A stretch of DNA of 64,000 bases, from contig NC_068577.1 in assembly GCF_025698545.1 (NCBI RefSeq), positions 41,929,250 to 41,993,249 of the forward strand, given 5' to 3'. A program made the translations under genes and the position numbers. Positions 25,742 to 37,021 of the stretch are shown in pieces. The DNA comes from Gossypium raimondii (lineage: Eukaryota > Streptophyta > Magnoliopsida > Malvales > Malvaceae). The first letter of the stretch is position 1; the number at the start of each line of letters is the position of its first letter. A model generated the notes under the pieces. The model was not told the origin of the DNA and made no database searches. It was given only the letters and a program-made list of their open reading frames with translations.

Positions 25742-26313
25742 TTTATGAAATAATCCATGGGCTAGCTAAATCAAGCTCCCAGGATTCGAAAAACATAAAA
25801 AATATAAGAAATAAGCTAGAAATTACTTACCAATTAAAGCTTGAAAGTTGAATTGTAAAAACACTATCTTTTCTTCTAATTTTCGACCATGAAGAAGAAA
25901 GATGAAGAAGATGACGGAATTTATCATCTTTTGTCTTTTGTTTTAAACTTATATAGTTTGGCATTATTATAATTTTTAAGGTGATAATTAAACTTTAATT
26001 AAAATTTAATTAACCTATCATTAAGCTTAATTAAGCCTTATTAATATGGATGATGACATCTTTATCCAAAGAATATACACATACATTGGTCCTTATAATG
26101 CGTAAAAATTTTTGGTGATAAAACTTTTACCATCTATATGATTTAGTCCTTGTACCCTAATTAATCATTCAATCAATAAAATACCGAATCAGAATTCAAT
26201 ATATCAATATAATAAACTCATAAATATTAATAAATAATATTCACTGATTCGATCATCAAAAAACTGGGTTCCAAAACCATCGTTTCTGACACCACTGAAA
26301 GTGGGTTATTACA

Positions 26314-28909
26314 AGCTTATTTTCAAGTAAATTAGTGTCTTTTCTGTAGTTTAGCGTAATTCTTAGATTTTCTATTTAATAATATTTTAATGCATTTTTG
26401 TACTCATTTTGATCCCTAAATTGGCCAAATGCGCCATTTGGACCCTAACGATTGATTGAGTATTGTAGGAACTTAATGGTGCCCAATTTCAAGCGGAAAC
26501 ATCACCAAGGAGGGGGTATTGTGATATCAGAGACTGGTATCACGATGCCCTCAACAGTCCTAAAATGAAAAGAAGAATGAAGACCACCTACAATGGTATT
26601 GTGATATCCTCTTTGGGTATCACGATACCCAACCTTCAAGGAAACTCCCCATTTTGAAATTGTCGATGATATCACGATATCCAGACCATGGGTATAGCAA
26701 TATCACTATTGCAAGGGGAAAAAATAAAATTAGAGTAGTCCTTGTCCAACCGAAACACCAATAAAAAAGACACATTAAGGGGCATTTTGGTCCAAAAAAA
26801 GGTGTCAGAATAGTTTTTAAAAAGATCCAAAAATTGGTTGAAAAGAGAGGAGAGGCATTAGACACAATTTTAGTTCATCTTTTTAGTTTCTCTCATTTTT
26901 AGGGTTTTAGTTCTTCTCTATAGCTTAGGATTTTTATTTTTTTGCATTTTCCTTGTTCTTTCTTTACATTATTAGTGTTAGTTAAGTTGGTTAACACTGT
27001 AGCTTAGGTTTATTTACATGTTTAGTACCTTGAACTTGGGTGTAACCACATTTTAATCTCTAGTTTAATGCTATTTCAGTTTACCTTCTCTGATCTGTCA
27101 AAAATCTTAACTTTAATGTTCTTGGTTATTTATTTTGTTTCTAGTTGTTTACCTTTACATTTTTCCAAGTAGAAATCAAAATTTTCATCTTGTTGTTCAG
27201 TTTTATGTCAATGGCTTTCATGGTTGCTTACTTAATGTTTGTTACCTTTGAAATGGTAATGCGTAACTAAACCCTATAAGGGTTGGTTGATGGAGATATG
27301 GGTAAACTGATTTTTTGGTCAATGACTAAATTGAATGAACCTCAAAACTTATGATTGACTCCCCTAAGGGAAAATTAAGATAAGTGAGACCGAGAGGTAA
27401 TCTTTTTGGAAACCAAATCGTAAGTCTTGGGTTAGTCGGGTAAGATTAAGAGATAAACTGAACTAATTTGTCAAATTTGGTAAAATTGAGATCGAAAGGT
27501 AAAATAGAGTCACTTTAGGAGTTTAAGCAATTTAGATCTCTAATTTGATGAGGAATGAACCATATCAAAGTCAACCAACCCTCATTCACCATTTATTGGA
27601 TAGTTTTATAACTTTACATGCTTTACGATTTAGTCCTTTTGTTGATTAGTTAGCTAATTAGTATAATTAAACTCAAAATTATGGTTTTTCGTACTATGCT
27701 ATTTAACGAGTAGTTAGTTAGACTCTTTAATTACATGTTATTGGCTAGAATTCACTTAATCACTGACTCTTGTGGGTTCGATTCTTATAGTACTTTTGTA
27801 CCCCATTGTGCAAATTATATTACAATTGATCTGCCACACTTGTAGACACCGTACATAATTATTCGGATTTGATTATTGTATTAGTGTTGATTCTTTGTGC
27901 CCTGGCACACGCACGCGCAGGGCAAGACGATCAACTTGATTGTAAGTACTTCAAGAATTTTTCTTTACTTATTAAAACCTAAGTGAAAACTTGTTAAATT
28001 GGTTATAGTAATACTTATGGTATTAACCTATATAAGAAAATGTTGATAGTTATTATGGAATTTATTTAAAAGTAAAGGTATAGAAGGTGAATTTAAATAA
28101 TACAGTAAATAACTTATGTGTAGTGTATTTGAAGTAACAATGATTAAATTGCAAAGTGTATAAAAATTAGATAAGTGAAATGAAATAATTAGATGTAGAC
28201 ATTAGTTTTAAATAATATTAAATTAAATGTCAAGTGATATTTTGATGATTATTGACTTTTATATAAGGACTAAATTGTAAAAAAGTTAAAATTTGAATTA
28301 CTTTAATTGTTGAATGAACGTAATGAATTTAAATATTAAATGCCCATGTAGACAAAATGTGAACTAGTAGGATATAGATGGCATGTCATTAGGAATCTTT
28401 TATGTGTGCTAGTGATAATAGCACTTCGGTGCAATCCAGTGACTTTGCGCTTCAGTTCTAGTGACACTGGCATTTCGATGCAATTCATTAACATTACACT
28501 TTGGTGTAAGATAGTTTATGTACATTTGTGCTAATGATTTAATGTTCATGCCACATATCGTACGTGTTCTATTGAGTCTACAATTGGGCTAAAATTTTAA
28601 ATGGCAAGTGGCTTATAGAATGTTAGTTTGAGATTTCACCATGGTTATTTTCTATTTAACATTCCTTGTATGTTATTTATCATACATAAGTTTATATCTT
28701 AACATTGATTAATTCTAATGGTAAGTTTAATCCTTGATGTACTTACTAAGCTTTTATATGCTTAACGCATTATTTTTTTAACTCATAGGTAGAGGCCCAA
28801 CTTGAAGCTCTAGAGTGAAGATATCATCTCATCTCAACTCATCACATCACACCTCAAAGCTTGGAAGAGAGTATGGTTTTGGTTTTTTGATAATATATTA
28901 TGACATGTA
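26314..28909 (+). mobile_element. Retroelement sequence: LTR X interior plus unresolved insert
   Basis: The right half (about 27,930-28,909) reads as LTR: 'GTAAGTACTT', repeated 'ACTAAATTGTAAA', 'CTTACTAAGCTTTTATATGC' and a hairpin block at 28,421-28,508. It continues at 40,801 after the Ogre-like insertion. The left half (about 26,325-27,925) differs. It has three degenerate 'GTATTGTGATATC...GGTATCACGATACCC' units (26,515-26,690) and a GC-rich 'GGCACACGCACGCGCAGGGC' patch near 27,903-27,922. I could not fix its ends. No coding region; the minus open frame at 26,620-26,865 only translates these units. Confidence 0.4.
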
Positions 28910-31482
28910 TGTTGACACCAGTTTTTTTATGAAAACGGGGTCGACTTGGATTTTGAAAATGAAAACGAAAACGGGAGTCGCCACCGATCCTTTTTTATAA
29001 GGTGTGATCGGATCACCTCGTAAAAATGGTTGTTTTTAATAAACAATTTAATTTTATTAAAACAACGAGCTTGGTCCACGAAATTCAGAAAACAGGTTCG
29101 GGAGTCGGTTACGCACGAGGAAGGATTAGCACCCTTGATACGCCCAAAATTGGTACCTAGTTGATTACTTAATGTTTTAGTGTCGAAAAACTGAAAACTT
29201 TAGAGAGATTTAAAATACGATCCTAAAAAACACTTGAATGACATGGATTAAGATTTAAGAGGTTATTTGGCTATTTGGTCAAATGAGAAATCGAAACCCA
29301 GCACATTAGGGCACATTTTCTCGAATTTGCAAAAGCAAAACATTGCCTTACTTCGAAATTTTAAAAGGATATTTGGCTATTTGATAGAACGAGAAAAATC
29401 GAAACTCAGCACATTAGGGCATTTTTTCTCGAATCTCCAAATGCAAAACATTACCTTTATTATTTTTTAGAAAAAATCCTCATCTCGAGAAAACAACATG
29501 TCATATCCAATGCGTTAGGACACAACGTATCGAATTCCCGATACGAGAATACATCCGAAAATTTTACTTATTTAAAAAGACATTTAATTATCTCGGGTTT
29601 AGAAAAGAGATCATGCCCAGTAAGTTAGGACACGATCTTTTCTTAATTCCCGAGATCGTTTAAAAACTTGAGTTTGAAAAGATTCGTGTCTATAGATTTA
29701 TTGTGAAAGTCGAAACCCAGTAAGTTAGAGTACGTCTTTCTCAAATCTAAACACTAAATTTTGTTTATTCAAAAATAATGATTCATCGAATTAATCTAAC
29801 TCGAAATGGTAGAAATGAAACTCAATGTTAATATGCGTACAAACAATATTGGATACGATGGTGTAATAAAAATACGAGCAATAGCAACGAAAATAAATTA
29901 GATGAAAAGAACAAATCAATGACATACAATGCATATAAGCAAATAAAATCAAGACATTCTTTCAAAATAACAATGAAAATGTAAATAAAAAGATAAACAA
30001 AGAAAATGAATAGAACTATATAAAATAAAAGATATATATATATTATATGCATAAATACATTTGTACAATATAAAAAATGTATATGTAAGTTAAAATATAG
30101 AAAAATATACATAAGAAAAATATAGATTTTAAAATATAAAAAGTATGTATAAGTATGTATATATATTGTAAGATACAAGAAGGTATGTATATATAAATTA
30201 AAAATCTATGAGCGTGTATGTACATTATAAAAAAAATGTAAGCATATATATATAATAAAATTTGAAATTAACAAGACATAGATAATAATAATATTAATAA
30301 TAATCATAATAATAATGATAATAATAATAATAATAACTTATTAGTTTTAATAATAAAATAACCAAGATATAAACAGAGGGCTAAATTGAATAAAAAAAAT
30401 TTGGGGACAAATCACAAATAAATTAAAGGAGAAGGACCCCATTAAATGCGCGACTAACAAAGAGGGACCAAATAAGCAATAATCCCGTCCCTCCAAAACT
30501 CACAGCTTCAAGGTGGATCAGTTTGAAATATGAAAGAAATTTCAGGGCCAAATTAAAAAACTAAAAGAAACTTAATTGCAAAATAATTAAAAAGCGGAAG
30601 GGCTGAAAGCGCAAATAGACCCTTCCGCAAAAACACGCGGATCCTTGGCGGAGCGAGTCGGGTCGAAGCGGGTCAAGCGAAAACGGCGTCGTTTTGGGGG
30701 CTTATTTAAGCCCAATTTTTTTTAAAAAAATTCATTTCTGCCACTTTTCTAAAAAAACTCAAAACCCTTCCCCTTTTTCTGTCAAACCTCCTTCCCCCTC
30801 TCCAAAAATCTGGCTGAGAGCCACCGCACTGGCCGCCGATCGACGGCGTCGGCGCCACCGTGCATGGCGGCGGGGAGACCAAAAGTCTCCATTTTTCTCT
30901 CTGATGACTCTCCTCGGCCTCCTGAACGCTTCGGCGGCGACCAAAAGGTAAAAAAAAGCTTATTCCTTTTTTATTTTATGCAATATTTCGAAATAAACAA
31001 AACAATAAAAAATATAAAAAATGATATAACAAAATAAAATGAAAATCACCTTTAAAACATTTGTTGTTTTTTTATTTTATTTCTTGAATGTTTGTAAAAA
31101 AGAGACCTTTTACAGATGCAAAGATTGGTTTTTTAAAACCGATTTCCCCCTTTTACAATGTCCGAATGGCTTTATATAGCCTTTTACAATTTTTCTATTA
31201 TTTGCTTGTTGTTGCTGCTTTCTTTGCTTGTTTGCTGGTGGGCAGTTGGGAGCGGGTGAGGAGGCCGTACGGTGGCAGAGTAGGTGGTGGCAGTGGTGTA
31301 CAGAGGGCAGGTGGCTGAAGGCCCTAGGTGCGGCGCACCTAGGGTTGCTGCTGTTTTTCTTTTTTCTTTTCTGCAAATGGGCTAGGGTTAGGTAGATTGG
31401 GCCTGTTGGGTTGTATTTTGGTCTGATTTGGTTTGGGCTCTTAGGTGGTTTTTTTTGGGCCCGGGCAAAATTGAGCTGTACA
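28910..31482 (-). repeat. 3' LTR of the Ogre-like element
   Basis: A direct repeat of 38,190-40,795. In one 270-base stretch compared by eye (29,581-29,855 against 38,861-39,135) I counted about nine differences, so the insertion is fairly recent. It holds an array of hairpins with a shared core (29,270-29,740), an (AAT)n run near 30,285-30,345, and AAAACGGCGTCGTTTT near 30,680. Open frames inside (29,267-29,470, 29,828-30,225, 30,694-30,951, 31,088-31,604) are non-coding artefacts; most recur in the other LTR. Confidence 0.92.
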
Positions 31483-31495
31483 GCTGCCCCTCTTT
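31483..31495 (-). promoter_or_regulatory. Polypurine tract
   Basis: On the minus strand AAAGAGGGGCAGC lies directly against the TGTACAGCTC start of the 3' LTR. This is the expected place and composition for the plus-strand DNA synthesis primer. Confidence 0.75.
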
Positions 31496-31559
31496 GCTCG
31501 TTGTCGTGTAACGAGAACAGAGCAAAGACTAAGAAAGACCAATTTTGCCCGGTCCCGCT

Positions 31560-32150
31560 GAGTCTTGACTTCTTTTGACGCTTCTCTTCTTCAAGTAACC
31601 TCATTCAGTCCACTAAGTCTTGTTGCATCGATCCACTCCACTACACTTCAGAAAGATACGACTTGTAGCTTCAATCTTCTTCGCAGCAACTTTAGGGGGA
31701 CGAAATTTATGGTTTCAGTCTGCTCGACTGTAACGTCAGGGAGATAAGACTTGTATCTTCAACCTACTCCACTGCAACTTTAGGGAGATAAGGTTTGATA
31801 TGATAAGATCGGCTATTTCCAGTCTGTTCCACTACAACTTTAAGGAGATAAGACTGGATGCGATCTGCTCTACTGCAACTTCAGAGAGATAAGATCTGTG
31901 GTTTTAATCCGCTCCACTGCAACTTTAGGAAGATAGGATTGATTTCTTCTGTCTGCTCCACTGCTGCTTAGGGAGATAAGACTTGTAATTTCCAACCTAT
32001 TCCACTGCTGGTCAGGGACATAGGACTTGTGGCTTAAATCTATTTCCCTACTCCTGGGGAAGATAAGATTCGCCGTCTTCGATCTGCTCCGCTAGTGCTT
32101 AGGAAGGCAAGATCTGCTATCTTTAACCAGCACCACTGCAACCGATAGAG
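31560..32150. repeat. Degenerate tandem repeat, roughly 55-60 bp period
   Basis: A phrase of the form 'CTGCTCCACTGCAACTTTAGGGAGATAAGA' followed by 'CTTGT-TTTC-A-C' recurs about ten times with drift. It grades into the cleaner 87-bp array that follows. It lies in the interior of the Ogre-like element on the 3' side of pol. Confidence 0.75.
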
Positions 32151-32790
32151 GCAAGGCTTTGTTTTCGATCTACTTCGCTGTTAACGCAGGAAAGCAAGAT
32201 CTGTTATCTTTAACCAGCTCCACTGCAAGCGATGGAGGCAAGGCTTTATTTTCGGTCTGCTTCGCTGTTAACGCAGGAAGGCAAGATCTGTTATCTTTAA
32301 CCAGATCCACTGTAACCGATGGAGGCAAGGCTTTGTTTTCGATCTGCTTCACTGTTAACGCAGGAAGACAAGATCTGTTATCTTTAACAAGCTCCACTGC
32401 AACCATTGGAGGCAATGCTTTGTTTTCGATCTGCTTCGCTGTTAACGCAGGAAGGCAAGATCTGCTATCTTTAACCAGCTCCACTGCAACCGATGGAGGA
32501 AAGGCTTTGTTTTCGTTCTGCTTCGCTGTTAACGCAGAAAGGCAAGATCTACTATCTTTAACCAACTCCACTACAACCGATGGAGGCAAGGCTTTATTTT
32601 CGATCTGCTTCGCTGTTAACGCAGGAAGGCAAGATCTGCTATCTTTAACCAGCTCCACTGCAACCGATGGAGGCAAGGCTTTGTTTTTGATCTGCTTCAC
32701 TGTTAACGCAGGAAGGCAAGATCTGCTATCTTTAACCAGCTCCACTGCAACCGATGGAGGTAAGGCTTTGTTTTCGATCTTCACTGATCT
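32150..32790. repeat. 87-bp minisatellite, about 7 copies
   Basis: The unit (29 codons) repeats about seven times with a partial eighth. Because 87 is a multiple of three, both strands stay open throughout (plus 32,159-32,836, minus 32,170-32,784). The plus reading repeats 'VNAGRQDLLSLTSSTATDGG', the minus reading 'SRSCLPALT-KQIENKALPP'. I recognise neither as a protein. I regard it as the variable tandem-repeat zone that Ogre/Tat elements often carry next to the 3' LTR, not as a gene. Confidence 0.85.
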
Positions 32791-32839
32791 GTTCTCTGGG
32801 GAACATGACCTGTATAATGAACCTAATTATGCCTAATGA

Positions 32840-34079
32840 TTAGGATGGCATGATCAAAATGAATCAAATGCTCCTAACTAGACATGTGTGAATGGTGTTT
32901 GCATGAATGCAGAATTTTATTTTTTCGAGAACGATCCCGCTTAGGTTGTCATTACTCGAAGTTTATTAAAGCTTTGTGACTGACGTGCTATAATGCCTTC
33001 TTGCTTGACTAACTTTTCTGAAGAAACATTTAGCCAGATTGCCCCCACTGTAGACATCAAAGTTTAATCCATTGGGGCGCAAAATTTGTACCATCATTCT
33101 CCCACTGTAATCCAATGGTAGAAATATGTGACTTTTCCTCAATCCTCTCTTATCCCAATTCAAGGATACAGGATCTGAATTGTTCTGGTTTCTTATACCA
33201 TTCTCAGGGTGTCATGCCAAAAACTTATGCGCAGATGAAGGCTCTCTTCTCTAAGGTAACCTCTTCCTCTTGCCGGGTGATCATTGCTTGCTTATTTATT
33301 TAAGCTTTGTCATTAATCCGTTATCTTATCATTTTGTTCAACCAATGCATTCGACAACAAAATTCAAAGAGAAAGTCTAAATTCAGACTCTTCCTTCTCA
33401 GATTTCCAACCTTTAAAATTGGTGTGTTCTAAACAATAGTCCTGTTTCAGGCTCCTATATTATTTAGAAACTTTTCAGAGTAATATGTAAAACTTCCTTT
33501 GGGAAAGTTTTATTAGTCCATTAATCATTATTCCAATGCAACATGTTTGCAAAAAGGTCATAACAATGGATAAGAATAAAGTTGGCTCTAAGCATAGCTC
33601 GAAAGAACAAATTATCGAAAACAGTAAAGAAGGATGACAAAGAAATTAATTGGGAATGTATATCTTGGAAAAGAAAAAAGTATTCCAAGAACAACAAATA
33701 ATATGAGAATTGGGTGCCCCAGATATCGCAGCTTGAACTTCTTTGTACAAACTTTCTGAAGACCATTTTGAGTTGGACATGTGTTTAGGAGATCTACAGT
33801 GCTCTGTCGATGCCCCAAGATGTCGCCTATCCTTTTCTGTTGATTCAGGCATAACAAGATCACCACATGCCCAATTTGGTCAAAATTTGAGCAGCTTAAA
33901 TCACCTCATGCCCCATTCTGATCAAATATTTGAGCCGCCCTTTTTGGGTTTTCAACTCAAATTCCCTTTGGCCTAAGGTGCCCTTTGCGGGTTTTCCCCT
34001 TAGCCTCTCCATTTTTACTCTTTCATTTTTCTTTTTCATTTTTCATCATCTTTTTTTTTAACTTCATTGTCTTACAATA
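32840..34079 (-). other. Non-coding interior of the Ogre-like element
   Basis: Includes a direct duplication: the block around 33,908-34,005 (CATGCCCCATTCTG...GGGTTTTCAACTC...GGCCTAAGGTGCCC) recurs around 34,300-34,405. Short open frames at 33,612-33,976 lie in degenerated pol-3' sequence and I do not assign a product. Confidence 0.4.
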
Positions 34080-34260
34080 CAGTGACAAACCATGGTGCCT
34101 GATTTTGAACTGATTACAGCCCTCAGCTATCGTGTTGTCATTCCAGTTCAGTGTATTTTCCAATACCATCCTCTTTGGAATTCTATATCGGCATATGATG
34201 ACATTGATCATGCAGTAGCCTCTATCCATTTGATGAAGTAATTAATGATCTCAATAGTGA
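34065..34260 (-). pseudogene. Integrase core remnant
   Basis: The minus-strand translation shows 'IINYFIKWIEAT', then after a frame change 'ICRYRIPKRMVLENTLNWN' and 'IAEGCNQFKIRHH'. This order matches the plant Ty3 integrase catalytic core (…DYFTKWVEA…CRYG-P…DN…N…QFKI-HH…). The catalytic Asp corresponding to 'DN' has become Glu ('ENTLNW'), and there are stops and frameshifts upstream. It is non-functional. Confidence 0.65.
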
Positions 34261-34871
34261 AGCAATGTCCATTAGAAATCTTCGATAATGGTGATGTTCA
34301 TGCCCCATTTTGCTCGAAATTTGAGTCGCCCTTTTTGGGTTTTCAACTCAAAACCACTTTTGGTCATAAGGCGCCCTTTTTGGGTTTTTGCCCTGGCCTC
34401 TCCTTTTCTTTTCTTTTTTCGCTTTTCATATTTTTTATTTTGACTTTGATTGATTTCTCTTTTTGCTTTTGACTTTGATTTTGATTTTGATTTTTTTTCT
34501 TCTTCTTTTTTTTTGAAATTGGATCTGAACCCATAGGACTAGGCAAGTCCATGTCATCCATTTTGATAATATCTTCCACTTTCATCTTGCATATAAAAAA
34601 TATTTTTTTTCAACAGATTTCTTTTATAGAGCCTTTTGGCGCGAAACTTCGAGAGGAAACTTTGGACACTCCTCTTCAATCAGGATAAAATCCAACAAAA
34701 CTTGAAGAGATGAAAACTCGACTTCAAATAGACAAAGCTATACTGAGTCAACAAGAAAGGCATTGCCCCGGCAAAGAATTTTCATTGCGTCATTCACACT
34801 ACGAATATTGTCATTGTGTTGTTGTGCAGATTTCATTATCAGCGCTTAACCCGGCATATCCTAGTATGATC

Positions 34872-35150
34872 CTACAAAGACATCTCTTGAATAAGGTCTT
34901 GCTTCATCTTTGACGTCAGGTCAAATCTAATATTCACTAAGCCCATAATTCCTAATGATTCCTTGTGAGGTAGGATCTGTCTATCCTCCTGCTCAAACAT
35001 CCTCAATAAGTCCGGAGGTAAGCTACAATCTTTGTCATTTTCAAAATCCTGAGATCCCTCTAAACGCATGGCTTGCTCAAAAGGAAAATCTGGGTCTGTA
35101 GCAGAGTCATTCATGTAATTGATATCCGGGGACCCATAATAAGCACTGAA
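34872..35150 (-). pseudogene. Pol linker remnant upstream of reverse transcriptase
   Basis: The minus frame reads 'YYGSPDINYMNDSATDPDFP' and then 'LPPDLLRMFEQEDRQILPHK', wording I associate with the segment between protease and reverse transcriptase in plant Ty3 polyproteins. It breaks at 'MKQDLIQEMSL', where the reverse transcriptase should begin. Only about 600 bases separate this from the integrase scrap, so RT and RNase H are deleted. Confidence 0.55.
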
Positions 35151-35530
35151 GAATATACAAAATAATGTATAAATTCATGAGTAATTATTTGTACCATATG
35201 ATTATGAATGAATGAATTTAGAAGAAAATTCAAAAGAATGAAAGAATCTAGAATTATTCGTAAAGAATGAAAATATTGGCTCAGCAATAATTGCAAAGAT
35301 GTATTTCATTAAAATAATAGCGTTCAGACATGAGCCTATTTTACAAAGGAAATTCTATCATTTCTAGGCTAAAAACAACAAAAATGTTCTGAACATTACT
35401 TTAAAAAACTCTAGAGACTATAGGGTTTTCTTCCACAGTTGAATTGCTTAGAACACTTCCACGTTTATAAGGGCGGATATCTAACAAGGTCCCTTCTTGA
35501 GTTGCTTCTGCATTGCATTCACTCCACTTA

Positions 35531-37021
35531 TCAATTATGATTGGGTAATGGATTTTCCGCACTGGAGGAATCATAAAATTTAACGACGCCCATACTAATA
35601 AGCCTTTCAATCAGTTTTTTAAAGGCAATGCAATTTTCTATGGAATGCCCCGTATTTCCCGCATGATATTCGTATTGTGCATTCGTATCGTGCCATTTGG
35701 GGTACGGAGGCTGTGGAGGTTTCGTGTAGACAAGGGCAACAATGCGCGCGTTGAATAAGCTTTGATACAGCTCCTTATACGACATCGAAATTGGAGTGAA
35801 CTGGAGGTTCTCAGTGCCTTGTTTCACATAAGATTCTTGTCTTGATGAACGTTGTTGACTAGCGACCCATTTACTTGGATGACTTACTGACCTTGAGTAA
35901 CCTGTGTTGTTCACCTCATTTTCTCTTCTCCTTGGGGTTGTCTTCTTATCACTCTCTTCCACCTCAATTTTTCCGGCTCTTATAGCATTCTCAATCATTT
36001 CACCATTCATAACTATGTCAGAAAAGCTTTTTGTTGCGCTTCCTAACATATGCGTAATGAACGGGGCCTTCAGCGTATTGATGAAGAGCATTGTCGTCTC
36101 TTTCTCCAAAAGGGGTGGCTGAGCCTGGACTGCAACTTCCCTCTACCTCTGTGCATACTGCCTAAAACTTTCGCTCGATTTCTTTTCCATGTTTTGCAAG
36201 GTGATTCTATCGAGAACCACATCCGTTACATGACCGTATTGTTTCATGAATGCCTATGCTAGGTCCCTCCATGAACCAACCTCAGTACGGCTCAACTGAT
36301 TTTACCATTTCGACGCTGCCCCAATGAGGCTATCCTGAAAACAATGTATTAATAGCTGATCATTGTTAATATACCCAGTCATTCTCCTACAGAACATGGT
36401 GATATGGGCTTCTGGGCAACTGGTCCCACTATATTTCTCAAATTCAGGCATCTTAAACTTGTGAGGGAGTACTAAGTCTGGAACCAAGCTCAGATCTTTC
36501 GCATCGATTCCATGGTGACTATCGGCGCTTTCTAGGGCTTTGAATTTTTCCTCCAACCATTTACACATATCTTCCCACTGTTTTGGCAATCCTTCATTTG
36601 CTTTGTTCTTTTCAGCTATTTCATCAAAGTCAGGGGTAGCGAGATTAACAGGGTTATTGCCAAGGTTAGAGCCCAGTCCATTTTGGAAGTTCATTGGGGC
36701 ACCAACCTGAAACTGCTGAGGCATGATCGTGACTAAGGATTTGCGCGAGTACACCTCAGTCTGAACTTGCGCATGAGGAGGTATAAATCCTGGAGGATAT
36801 AGAGGTCCTTCTTCATCATCATCATTAACCATAGGACTTTTCCCTTTATTTACTCTATTTGTCAGTAATTGTGTCAGCTTAGTCATCATGTAATTTTGAG
36901 ATTCCAACACCTTTTGTGTCATGTCTTGCTGAATGTTTTCCATTTGTTCCTTCATTTGCCTCTGTAGCTAATCTTGCATCTCTTTTTGTATTTGCTCTAG
37001 TTTCTCTAATCTTTGATCCAT
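35531..37021 (-). pseudogene. Degenerate Ty3 gag
   Basis: The frame starts at 37,021 ('MDQRLEKLEQIQKEMQD'), hits a TAG stop, and continues as a coiled-coil-like Gln-rich segment ('MENIQQDMTQKVLESQNYMM'). Then comes the conserved gag region (36,302-36,600: 'KFKMPEFEKYSGTSCPEAH' and 'FQDSLIGAASKW'). Between 36,302 and 36,109 there are further stops, after which the frame resumes ('FINTLKAPFITHMLGSA'). The C-terminal part ends near 'HAGNTGHSIENCIAFK', a CCHC-like zinc-knuckle remnant (H-x4-H-x4-C pattern). Gag would form the virus-like particle. Several in-frame stops make it a pseudogene. Confidence 0.8.

Larger units (their letters stand above)
16584..26313 (-). mobile_element. Solo LTR (minus) carrying three nested insertions
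   Basis: The plus-strand ends are TGTAACACCCTTTAGCC and GAAAGTGGGTTATTACA. AGCTT flanks both sides (16,579-16,583 and 26,314-26,318), a perfect 5-bp target duplication. Read on the minus strand it starts TGTAATAACCCAC. Subtracting the insertions at 17,389-18,603, 20,068-22,413 and 22,599-25,741 with their duplications leaves about 3.0 kb, the size of the intact solo LTR at 5,081. No gag or pol is present. Open frames inside (18,574-18,798, 19,262-19,689, 19,775-20,122) are chance frames in LTR sequence. Confidence 0.82.

Noticed and set aside
30694..30951. Arg-rich open frames on both strands
   Set aside because: They lie in the GC-rich part of the Ogre-like LTR, with a diverged counterpart at 40,045-40,280, and have no recognisable domain.
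31110..31604. 164-residue minus-strand open frame
   Set aside because: It spans the LTR end, polypurine tract and start of the tandem repeat zone; a degraded version occurs in the other LTR, and composition is non-protein-like.
32159..32836. 225-residue open frame with a 29-residue repeat as a repeat protein gene
   Set aside because: It lies inside a retrotransposon, both strands are equally open because the unit is 87 bp, and the upstream units degrade into a non-coding 55-60 bp repeat.
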